A stretch of 64,000 nt of DNA from Chlorops oryzae (taxonomy: Eukaryota > Arthropoda > Insecta > Diptera > Chloropidae): contig CM035807.1 in NCBI GenBank assembly GCA_020466095.1, positions 26,833,144 through 26,897,143 on the forward strand, written 5' to 3'. The translations under genes were made by a program, and so were the position numbers. Shown piece after piece: positions 37,591 through 49,300 of the stretch. The notes below the pieces were generated by a model. That model saw only the letters and a program-made list of their open reading frames with translations, was not told the origin of the DNA and ran no database searches. Within the stretch, counting starts at the first letter, position 1. Each line of letters starts with the position of its first letter.

Positions 37591-39019
37591 CACTCTTAAC
37601 TCTACTGCAACCCGATTCCTTTCGGGATATCAAAATTTAAAGGCAAATACGAACTCAGATTCCGCAGATGGATGAACTTATGTATGTATGTAGTGTGTTT
37701 CGCGGAAGAGCAGTTGGAATAATTAAACCCAAACGCCTTTCGAGCGTTTCTGGCTTTCCTTGGATGTCATGTCAAAAATTATGTGAAGCTCATCTGAAGT
37801 TCCGGTGCGTGATTTCTTAATCCGCTGTCTTAAGCTGCTGATGAATTCGTTCACGTGTCCAGTATTTCTTTAGTTATCAAACCAACCATTGAAGCATTTT
37901 TCGCTCACGCTGCTGAAATACATACATAGGTATACTCACTACGAACCTAGAGGTATAATATTTATTTAAGAGCAATCTGTGCTAACGCCTTTTGTCATTA
38001 ACACCAACAAATAACGAAGAAAAAAGAAATAAAAAACAAACAAAACTAAAAGAATTAAAAAAATATACATATAAAAAAATTTTATACCTTTTTTAAATAT
38101 TGTTAAAAAAAAACAATATTTTTGGTCTCCTTTCAATTAAAAGGTTTTTTTTTTTTAAACAGCAGAAAATTTTTCCATTGACTATAGAGAGCTTTTCCCA
38201 GCAAAGATGTTTGATTCGATTTCGAAAGAAGTTTCAATGAAATCGTTTAGCAAAACATTTTGACATTAACCTCTCCATCAATCTTAATGCGCTCCTCAAT
38301 GAAAGAGCATAAATTACTATCGAATTCTTTCTCTTACAATAAAAAAAAGTTATGACATAATAAAGCTTTGAGCAGTCAAAAATTAATTTTCTGACGCAAA
38401 ACGATCTATAAAATCACGTGAAAGCAAAATAGAAGAATTAAGATTGGCATATTTTATTAATTGGGAGTGCCGAAATTACGAGAACAAACAAAAAAGAACC
38501 AAAAAAAATTAATGTTTCTTTTGAATAACAAAAAGATCTAAAGGAATTAATGGATTTAACTTGAATATTCTTGAAATTTATTCAATAGCATATCATTTTC
38601 ATATTATTCTTTATAAGAGGTCGATGGCTGATGGAACCTTGTACCTTTTGATTTCATAAGAATCGTTTTTCGGAATCCCACATCACGTCTTTATCGTCTT
38701 TGCTGAAGAGTTCCTTTTTTATGCATAGGTAGAGTGACGTCCTTCGTCAGTGGATAAAAATGCTAATCGAGAATCGTTTTTATAAAAATAAAAAATATGG
38801 AAACAAGTTTTAATATAAAAAAAATAAAAAACGTATAAAAAAATTTTTTTTTTATTAAACAAATTTTTTTTTTCAAATTAAATAAGAAAAATATTTATAA
38901 AAATAAATTAAAATTAATTTTAAAAAATTAACGAGAAAATATCCCCTCTTTACCACAGTCTCTTATGAGGTATTTCAGCTTCAAAAAGTTCTTTAATATC
39001 TTACGATCTCTGCAGTATT
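37591..39019. other. no gene seen
   Basis: AT-rich, with homopolymer tracts at 38090-38160 and 38810-38930. Confidence 0.4.
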
Positions 39020-39441
39020 CCCTGCAGTAATATGGACTGACCCAAGTGTAGTCCTTCGGTCAGTCCTTCATGTTACCAGTACTAGTTCCGTCTTAATTCC
39101 ACTTCTAAAGTATTCAACTGACCTTTTTAACATGGGCTTGTCCTAGGGGAAGGGACTAGTCCGCAAAACGGCTGATCATAGGCCAGTTTTTTTTTGGGTC
39201 AACTGTCGTAATTTTGTCTGGTTTTAGGATAGTCAAATGAGGAAAATAAACAACAAATTTCTTATATATATTCTAAGTTGATGAAAGTGTCATTTACAGA
39301 CTACCCATAAACTAACCCCTTTATTACCGACCGCCGGCTAGCCGAATTCCATGGAGCGAACTGCCATAATTTAACCGGTAGGGTTTAGACCGGTCAAAAG
39401 CCAGACCTTCTTAGAAAACTGACCGGCTCCTTACTGCAGGG
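39020..39441. mobile_element. possible inverted-repeat element, CCCTGCAGTAA ends
   Basis: CCCTGCAGTAATATGGACTG at 39020 and the reverse-complement counterpart CCGGCTCCTTACTGCAGGG ending at 39441 match over about 11 bp plus a nearby GGACTGACC/ACTGACCGG pairing. No target duplication is visible. Confidence 0.45.
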
Positions 39442-40207
39442 TTAGTTCAAAATGGTCTTCACTGAGCATTAATTCTGGTAGAAACATTTTCCAAGGCCGA
39501 GTGAAATGGCTACTTAGAGACATCTCCCCTATATAAAGGAAGACAAAGAATGATGAATCCGCTTTGATTGACTAGTATGAACATTTTCCGCAGACCTTCA
39601 TTAAAAGGGGATCCTGTCTTAGGAATATCTGATCTAGTTACCAGCCTAATGATCAAATAATCGATACTGAATTTGTGACTGATTCATGCCTTTGTGAAGT
39701 GGCTATGACTCTAGCATATATATATTTTTAGCAAAACTATAGACTGTAATCCTCTACGTCTGGAGGTCGTCGCTTACATGACCCTGACTATCCCAATCCA
39801 TGGAAAGTTGTTGTGTAGAGATTCCCATAAAATGTATTTCCTTGCAAGTGCCATAAAGTCACGTCACTTTTTTGATGATCGCTTTAGATTAGCAATATCA
39901 AGTTTGTGCTTGTCTTTTTGTTTTTGTTTTTGTTTATTACGCTGAGAATTGAATGCTTTGAGAAGCGAATATGTTCGCTTGAAATATTGACAAATCCACT
40001 TTACAACATGTTTTGTGATAATTTAATAAAAAAGAAAGAAAACACATTATTAGTACATTCTTGTTTTTTGTTTTTTTTGTTTTCTTTTTAATATAAATTT
40101 TATTTCTCGTGATTTGACAATTTAGCAAAATGATTTATTTATTGGCATTGTCGCACGACATTCGAAATGAATTCATTTTTTTCACATTTTTTTTTCTTTA
40201 CTTAAAG
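39442..40207. other. non-coding sequence upstream of cdi exon A
   Basis: Probably intronic, because the first visible cdi exon starts in mid-domain. No further exon was recognised. Confidence 0.5.
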
Positions 40208-40329
40208 GTCACACATCGCACCACCGGACAAGTTATGGTACTCAAAATGAACAAACTACGTGCCAATCGTCCGAATATGCTTCGTGAAGTTCAACTTCTA
40301 AATAAATTTTCGCATCCAAATATTTTAAG
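40208..40329 (+). CDS. cdi: cdi exon A (N-lobe: beta-3 strand and alpha-C)
   Basis: This is a 122-nt exon read from phase 0 (GTC ACA CAT) that gives [16 protein letters not shown]...[16 protein letters not shown]. The acceptor is ...TTTACTTAAAG before 40208 and the donor is GTGAGT at 40330. The last two bases (AG) form a split codon completed by the T at 58287, giving Ser before FMGVCV. It holds the ATP-anchoring lysine and the alpha-C glutamate of the kinase. The frame stays open upstream to 40130 with an ATG there, but the intervening residues ([10 protein letters not shown]...) read like intron, and family members have a GxGxFxxVYK loop at this place. Confidence 0.9.
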
Positions 40330-43300
40330 GTGAGTCATACATTTTATGTTTTCAGCACTATTCGAGTCCTATATGAATAAGAGAATTAAAAAAAAAATAT
40401 TCCATTAAAATATGACAAAAAATTCCATCGTCGAATGAATTTTCTACGACTCAGTCTGCGGTCTTTTAAGGAATGATTTTTAACATTTTTTTTATTTTTA
40501 AATTTAAATTTACATAAATCTGTGATCATTCGAAGACGAGTGCTAGAAAGTATTTTTATTTGGGCAGTTAGATTGAATATGGGACAGATTAATTGGCTGG
40601 GATGGCAGAATATTGGCGAACTAAATTCGAAGCATTGATCGTTCTTGTAAGAATAATTTTTGTAGGCACAGGAAGCCCTTATTAATGGATAGTTAAATAA
40701 AGAGGCGCTCCCTTGAAACTCAATATATTTGAAGCATATCTAAGAATTTTTTTTGTAGGTATATAAATTAGCCTCATATGTATAAACGGAAACGTCCATT
40801 AATGGACAAAATAATGATGGCACACGCATGTGAGTCTTCACTACACAGAGGAAAATAATTATAAAAAATGTTTTGAGGATGGGACTTCACTTCAAATGTA
40901 AATGATAAACTCTTCGAATAGAAATCAATAAGAACGCTATTTGTTCCTAACAAAAATATTGGAATTATGTTTTGCCTCTCTCGTCGAACCTATCTTTTTT
41001 GTTTGTCCTACAAAAAAAAAAAAAAATCGTTTTGGTAACTTAAATTATTAGTTAACGGAAAATGGGATTATTTTTTCCATAAATAATTCTAGTCTTCAGT
41101 AATTATGTGCTTAACAGCAATAGGTTCTCTTCATTTTGAAATGTTTAGTCAAAGGAATCCCTAGAGTCGAAGGCGATCCGGGACTCTACTGAACCTAGAA
41201 TTATACTAAAGAGAGATGAAATATCTTGAACTTATGAAGAATCAAGGGGAACCCCTTAATCTAATCTGCGAAATATTTTAAAATTCAAATAAGTTCACAA
41301 ATTTTGCCTACAGGGAATCTTCTCAAAATATCCAAAAATGACTCAATAATGCTGGGTTACTTATCGACAGTTGAGTCCACATCTGAATGTTTCGATCTAA
41401 AAGACCTTTTAAAGAAAATATGTCGATTATATTGACATTGCTCGAGGTCGATCTTAAAGTCTGTGCGACATGTCTGTAGGTCAAAGCTGTTCATAGCATG
41501 CTCTCTTGAGTGCACAACCAGCCGAATCAATCATAGCGAATGAATTTTATGATTCGTCACGGTTTCCTACACTGAGCAAAAAACCGTGTGAAAATAACAA
41601 AAATGTAGTTAATTTAACTACGTACAGCAATGATTTGGCTCTATTACGGCGGCGGGTTCGATCCCCGGTCAGGCGGCGTAACTTTTTAATTTTGTTTTTT
41701 GTTTAATAATATAAATTATATATATAAACCTTATAAAAATTTAATGAAAAATTAAAAAAAAAAAAAAAACATTCTGTAAAGCCAGGATGGAAAGAAAGAT
41801 GAAAAGGGAAGCTAGTTCTAATTGCCCTTTTTGCCCTTTAAATATTTTTCCATTTACTTGAATTCCCATTTTTCACACATTTCATTCGCCTGCTGCAGGT
41901 TTTGAACTCGAGCCCTTCAGATTGCTGAGCGAATACGCTACCCATACGCCACGGAGAAATCTAATTCGCGTGGACTAAACATGTTATTTAATGTCAAATG
42001 AGAAATATTTTCATATTTTTTGATAAATACGTGCGCAGTGAAATTTTCTCTGAAAGAACACGCATGGCTGTTAAAGTCAAGTTTATATACGCCCGTACTA
42101 CAGTTTTGCGGTAAAAAAAAGACTACGGTCGTAGAAGACTACGAATCGTTGTTAATAACACAATCGTAGTTTTCGCTCAGTGTACTCTGTTCTTTGATAT
42201 AAATAAATCTTTAAATTCTCATAGAACGATTTCACCAGTTTGGCCCTTCTCAATCCCTTTATAAGTGTCCTTGTAGTATTTCTCCCGGCTAGGAGAGGCA
42301 AACATTTTTCTTGAGCTTTTATCCCGAATGACTTTTTTTTAATATAATTTATTTTATTATTTTTTATTTATTTACTTCATTCATTTATTTATTTAATTAT
42401 TTAATTTAATTATTTCTGCTTTTTCTTTGTGTCTCGTAAATATTTCGCATTGAGCTATCGCACTTCGGTATTCCGGGCTTTACACAGAGAATTGGAGAAT
42501 GACGTAATCCCGGATGATAGGGGGAATGCTAATCGAGTTGATGTCGGTATTTAGCATTCAATGATACAGTGGAATCCCTCTTAAATGGACACTGGTGGGG
42601 AAATCGCCTTCTATTAAAATTCAGCCAAAAAAGAATTCCCTTTGTCACCTAACCGCTTTGAGAGAAATAGTATTCTCATTCATGGGAGTGTCCAATCATT
42701 AAGGGACTCACTGTATCTCAATAGTTAACGCATGTTACAATTTGCGATAATCTTTAAGCATGCCTAAAAGTTTTCGTTAATGGATTTTATTTGTCATTAA
42801 AGTTTTAAGCTTTCGCTCACACGCGTGACTCATTCATTTAGTTTTTTTTTTTATTTTTTATTTTTTTTTTTGTGATGATTTCATTCGCGGTGGTTTTCAC
42901 ATCTTTTCCCTATCAATTAAACAACGAACTTCACGTTTAAATTGTAATCTAAGTTGCATCATAATTAAAATGACCCTGCGAAACCTGAAAAAAGCCCATG
43001 CAATTACAATAAATCTCTTAAAAATATCAATGAGCAATGCAACACTTCGAAAATAATAAAAATAAGAAAAACAAATATGTGTATTTCCGATGGCGGCGTT
43101 CGATAAGCATCGCACACCATCACCACCACCCCAGCGCGACGCCTGGCCATCTGTGACAGAGAAAAGGTCAAGTTCATGACAATGAAATTGAGCATAATTA
43201 AAATAGTACTCCTCGTACACACTTAAATGAATTCGAGTACACTTGCCGTACACACACGCAGCCGAACATGCTTGTGACCCATGGCACAGCAAATAACAAA

Positions 43301-46300
43301 ATTGCTCATTACACCGGCTGTCATGGTGCCAACCAACCAGCCAGCCAGCCAGCCAGGTGCTGTGAGCTTAAATTGTTGCAGGCTTCTTTTAAGGGTTTAG
43401 CTTTTCGCTTTTTGATAAATTGTTGTTGTACTTATCGCTTACAATACCAACAATTGTTGACGGAAAGTCGGCGCAAAGACCATGTGCTGTGAGATCATCG
43501 GATGCATTTGAATAGATAGACCGTTCGTCTTTGGAATTTGCCTTAGTTTGGGGGGAAAAAATTGAACTCTTCTTTTAAGTATGGTAGCGTAGGTCACTAA
43601 CACCGCTAGGTTACAAGAAACAACCCAGCGGCAAATGTCCCGCTGTAATCATCGATGAAGTCACGGTGACTTTGGATCCGGTATGCATGACAATTCATAT
43701 GACACTTTGTATGACATTTGTACAGGAGTTGGACAGTGAATTCACCGGTGCCATTGTCATGCTAGGGGGCGCGATGGCGAAAAAAGCATTTGAGAGCAGC
43801 ACATTTGCTCTTTTCTCTCTAAATGTCAATTTATAGAAACCAGTTTTTATAACTCTCTTCTTTGCCCTCTCTTTGGATATTTCGCAATTTTAAAAAAAAT
43901 CTATTTTTAACAAATTTTGTTCGCCTCAGCCAGGGATCGAACCCGCGATCTTCGGATTCTGAGTCGAGCACTCATCATCTACGCCATTTCATGCTAACGC
44001 TGAACTGACGCTAAAATCTTATTTAAATTTCAGTAGCTAATGAGAGTCAAGCACACGAACAGCATCCCTCCACGATGACATACCCTCCAAGATGTCATGC
44101 ATGACAATGTCACCTATATGTCATCGATGACATCACTGGTGACTTTGTCATGCAGGAGATATTTTTCCGCTGGGAAGGTACAGTGGAGTCCCATTTTATT
44201 TACATTTACTTTTGAGCATGTGTTGGCGATGAGTCCCGAAGTAGCTCGACAATACAAAAAAAAAAAAAAAAAAAAAAAAAAAAACAAGCCTGTACCAAAA
44301 AGACCAAAAGTGGTTTTAAAGAATCTAATAAACAAATTCAAATTTGTCGGAAAATACGCGAGAATAGCTTATTTTACAAAATAAGCTGCGCTGATTCTAC
44401 GACGTTCCACGACATTCGGTGGAATTTCTGGTGATTTTTCTACTTTGAGAATTTAACCCCCCTACAATGACCATTGACGATCACACTTAAAAAGCTTCAG
44501 TGCTGCCACATTTCAATGGGAGGAAGTAAAAGAAAAAAATCTTGGTTTTCGCCGCCCACGAGAACTTCGCTTTTCAAGACACAAATATATGGACTCCACG
44601 TAGAGCCATTTCAAACATTAACACAGCCTCACACAACATAATTGCGATTATTCAATCTCGCCTTGTCTGGAATTCATGCCATATCCGAAGTATTTTTTCC
44701 TCTTCTTTTTTCTCTCTTTTCTGTCTCTCTTTACCAAAAGACTTTGTTGCATTTTATGATCTGCATTCCAGACCACCTTTTCAACGAACGGTTGGCGTGA
44801 ATACCGAAGGAAAAAAATTTATAAAAAAAAGTTACGTTTTTCGTGTCGCAGCCAACTTTGTTGCAAGTGAAAATAAACGTCATTTTTCTTCTTTTGTTCG
44901 TTGGAATTTTCGGTTTTTTTTTTTCTTTCGATCTTTTCCTCTGGTTTCGTTGCATGTTTCCAATAGCTGGTTGGATAAAGATATGCGTATGATGACGTCG
45001 CATGCATCCATGTGTCTATCTTTCGCTGAGTGCAGATACGGATCCATTCGAGCAGTTAAATTAGTTGTAAGTCTTGCAGCTGACGACATTTCGTCGTCTA
45101 TGCTCATTGCCAACTTTCCTTCGATATCAAAAAAAAGTTTTTCTTTTTTTTTTTTTTTTGGGCTTTTGTTTTGCTGACTTCTTCACGAAGAAATTTTATT
45201 TTTTTTTCATTATTTCTCTTTCATATGATGCTTTCTTGTAGTCTCAATGGCGCTTCTATTTGAGATAATTCAGCACGACGCCGCGGCAGCACTTAAAAAT
45301 CAAATAGAAAAGACCTTGAAACTTGCTAAGTATAGTAATAAATAAAAATTAAATACTCTTGAGTAAAGATTTCTTTTTAATTTCATAACATGAGATGACA
45401 AAGGTTTTCCAGATTAATCTGCAATCAGCAGTGGACAGAAATAAGACCAAATAATTTTTTATTTTTCTTAAGAATATCTCCATTCGAAGTTGAATGATTT
45501 TCATAATTCCGAGAAGAATTCAAATACCAAGAAAAATATAAATTGTAGCTTTTTGATTTCAATTATTAGGGTAAGGTCACCCTGAGTGGACTGTCAATTA
45601 AGTGGACCACTTGAATGTTAACTGTGTTGTGACAGTTGAAATGTCAAACTAATATTATAGCCAAGCTTCCAGATTAGCTTACGTGTTTTTGTTTAGAAGC
45701 GAGCGCATATATCGGATGGTCCACTCAAGGTTTCATTCTACCCTTTTTTCAAAATCAAATATTTTTTTTGATAAACAACATTTTGAAGATCTGCTACTGT
45801 AGAAAGTTTTCTAGTAATATAGACTAACGAATGGTATATAAAGAACGACGGTTAACCTTCTTCACCAAATTTTTATTTAAACTTTTGCTTAGGGGTCCAC
45901 AATAGGTGACATTACCCTATATACAGTAAGACTTCCAATAGACATATGGTCGCCGTGATTGTATTTCCTTAGAGGGAGTAACCCATAAATAAAAAAAAAA
46001 AAAACATTTTTGTATCAAGTGGAAATATCCTTAGAGATTCATCTTTTACATAAAATTCTTCAACTTCATAATGCGAATAAATTCTTTCATTGATTTTGAT
46101 TCCAGTTACTTAAGTTTGACTGTATTTAGATAAGTTAATTCTTCATTCAGTCAGACAATTTTTTTTTTTTTTTTTTTGTTAAATATATATTTTATTTATA
46201 CATTTTCAGCGACACAATTTTCGAGGTTGTTGCCGTAATATTTTTTATGGAAAAGAGAAAACAAGAAGCGAAAATCCGTTTTATTTTTAAACTTTATTTT

Positions 46301-49300
46301 TAGAAATACATATATCATCGTTATGAGAAATACAGTGCAATCCATCGTGAAATTTCTTAAAACGTGCGTTCGATAAGACTTGAAATTGAAGTACGAACAA
46401 AAATGTTGCGGGAAGTGAGAAAGCACTAAAAAAAAGGCGATTCATTCGCCTAGTCATTGAGTAAAAATAGGCGTTTAGGACGCCGCGTTACGGACGTTGC
46501 AAAAATTTACCATATGTATTTTTTATACTTATTAATGGACATCGAGCATCGCTCATATAAGCTCCTTTTAATTGAAAATAAAAGAAAACAATATATTGCA
46601 GCTTTAGGGACACTTTGAGGTCCGTGGTTGTTCTATGAATCACATTACAGGGAGCATCAAATAGAGGGAAAATTCTTAGAATTGCTTAAAAACTAAAAAA
46701 AAAAACAATTTCAATTTTTGGAGCTTAGTTAACTTTCTGCTGGATTTGCACATATCAAGCAATTCTTGTCCGTGTTTTTGTTCATCAATATTGTAAGATA
46801 AGAAAAAAAAATTTGTTAATGAAAAATTTCGCAATTATTTTTAGGCCAGCGTTTAACAAGAATTTTGAACAAAAAAAAAAAAAAATCATGGTGTGAACAT
46901 AGTTTACCACTGTAGCAAGTTTAGGGCAGTATCCCTTAAATTAACCCTCTAGTGCCCACGACCGCCTCTAGACGGTCTAAATTGTTTATTGGGATGTAAA
47001 CAATTGTGAAGAGAAGTTAGGCCTCTAGACGGCCTAGAAACCCAAAAATTTGTCTTACGCAACGAAGAAAAAGATAAATTTAAACAATTTTCGAGTATGT
47101 GAGCAAATATGAAAAGAATTTAGACCGTCTAGAGGCGGTCGTGGGCACTAGAGGGTTAAAAGACATTTATGATCTTTAGTGCACTATTACTGCAGAAGAG
47201 TGGTGAGGGAAAATTTTATGGGACCTTATGGGACCAAATTTTTGTGTTAAGAAGATTTAAAGGTTAAATTTTTAGGGAATTTTGGGTTTGTTTTGAGACA
47301 TTCAGGGGAATTTTCCCCTTAAAAACTGGAAACGGTGGTGTAATTTACCAATATTTAAAATTAAGTTTGATAAAAATTTCAGAAAGCAAAAAATAAAGCC
47401 GTAAAGAGGAAAATTGGCTATGAATGTATTTGGTAAGGGGAATCTTTAGTCAAAGTGTTAAATTTTTCTTCGCTGAATGCATTTCCTACAATTTTTGGGC
47501 GAATTTTGAAAAAATCCCGCTTTGCAATAAAAGCCATCTGGCAACGTTGCCCTACGATCCCCTGCAAGAAAGTTTGATATGCCTTGGATTTGGCTGAATT
47601 CAAAGGCTTTTGAATACGTTTTACTGTATAATGGGCTAATCGAACTGTTAATTGAGATTTCTACAAAATTTTTTCAATAATAGAGTTAAGAACACTTATT
47701 TCATATACTCATTGAAACGCAACATATTGAACTTAAGTGTGGTCATTTTTTCTGCTCAGTGTACCCAGATTGTATGAGTTCTCAACTACAATAGAATTGA
47801 CCCAATTTTTGTATGCACACGAAAGAATTGATGCCGCAGCATGATGTTGTGCTCGCTCATATTAAAAAGCACTAAATCTAAGCAAATATATATATATATA
47901 TTATGTATGTATGTGCACTACTTTATGCGTCTGTACATATGTAGCATGGAATTGATAGATTGCACATGCCGCATGTGTCGGTTAGACTAAATGGAGCTCT
48001 AAACTTGATAGCAAATAAAAGCGGGGAATAAAAATTGCCATAAATCGGTTTGAGTTTAATAGATTTTTTTCCCCAATTTTCATTGTTTCTATTTTTTCTG
48101 CTTATGGCTTTCCCACACCGCATGAATGTCTTCACCTAACTCCAATGCCCTTGCTCGCATTACAAACGATCCCCTACAATCGTCGCTTTGGTGGCATGTC
48201 GCTTTTCATTGTTCAATGTTCATTTGATTGCCTGTTTACAGCTGACTGCCGCCGACTGCTGACAGCAACATGGGTGGCATAATTGTCAAACATGGTCCCT
48301 CTAATATCAGGCCGGCTGCAGCAGTAGCAGCAGCAACAGCGCAGCGGCGGCGGCCTATCTGTTCTAGATGCCGCCTTATGGCATTTCCACTCCAGCCGCG
48401 GCAATTGCTGCGGCCTCCTATCACAATCGCATTCAACCAATTCCTTAAGTTGAAGGCCGGTTATGTGCGACGCATTCAATTTACTGCGAAATTTCTTTAT
48501 GCACGCATCGTTTGTGACTGATTTTTATGATAGTGCATAGCATTGACTGACTATGCGACACATTTAAGTGGGCGATTATTAACGAAATTTTTGATTGGTA
48601 TGATAAGATGATAAAAATTGATTCGAATGATTGCTTTCAAATGATATGACAGCGCGTTTTCATAAGGAAAATTGATAACTATTTCCGTTTCTCTGAAGGG
48701 GAATTAAGGCTGATTTAGTGTTGACTTAACATAACTTAAATTTACTTTTTAGATTTTGAGTGATTTTCAATAATTTCTTCTATTCAAATTTAACAGATAT
48801 AATCAGATGGTGAATTAATTTAACCCTTTACTGCATGATATATTAAGTGAAACAATTTTTTTTTCACTGTAAATGGTTTAACCCTTTCAGTCAAGACTTA
48901 AAGGCTAAGTAAATCGTTTTGATACAATTTTACATCCCAGCGGCCATTTTGTAGACCGTAGGCGGTAATGCATACGACCTCATATACCATCCTAGTATAC
49001 TTTTGTTCGAGCGTGACCGTTTTGTAGAGTGAACGCATACCACCACAACATAAAGTAAGCTGTTGGCAGGCAGTTCGCCTACAATCTTGTATACTTTATA
49101 GCTATTAATATTCAGGTCGCTTACAGTCTCGTATACTTTGTAGGCGGTAGGCACTGTTAGCCTCTGTGATATAATAATGAATCAGCTGATTCGATGTACA
49201 TATTTTGCTCCATTTGACTTGATAATCGTGTCAAACAAATTCTTAAGTAAAGTCACCCTTAATTACGTTCAATAAAGACTAACTGAGCCTTTATTGAGCT

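Larger units (their letters stand above)
41568..42184. mobile_element. TIR element with two oppositely oriented tRNA-like pieces
   Basis: TACACTGAGCAAAAAAC at 41568 is matched by GTTTTCGCTCAGTGTA ending at 42184, so the ends are CACTGAGCRAAAA flanked by TA. The interior is AT-rich with a lone B box near 41653 (+) and a fuller tRNA-like core at about 41889-41953 (-). Non-coding. Termini of the same type (GCTCAGTGTA) occur alone near 47750 and 52270. Confidence 0.75.

Noticed and set aside
40130..40207. ATG at 40130 as the start of cdi
   Set aside because: It would begin the protein after the glycine loop. The sequence reads as a T-rich intron ending in AAAG, and family members need a preceding exon.
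44542..45177. 211-codon frame inside the cdi intron
   Set aside because: It starts at TTG, is rich in Phe from T-runs and shows no domain or splice support.
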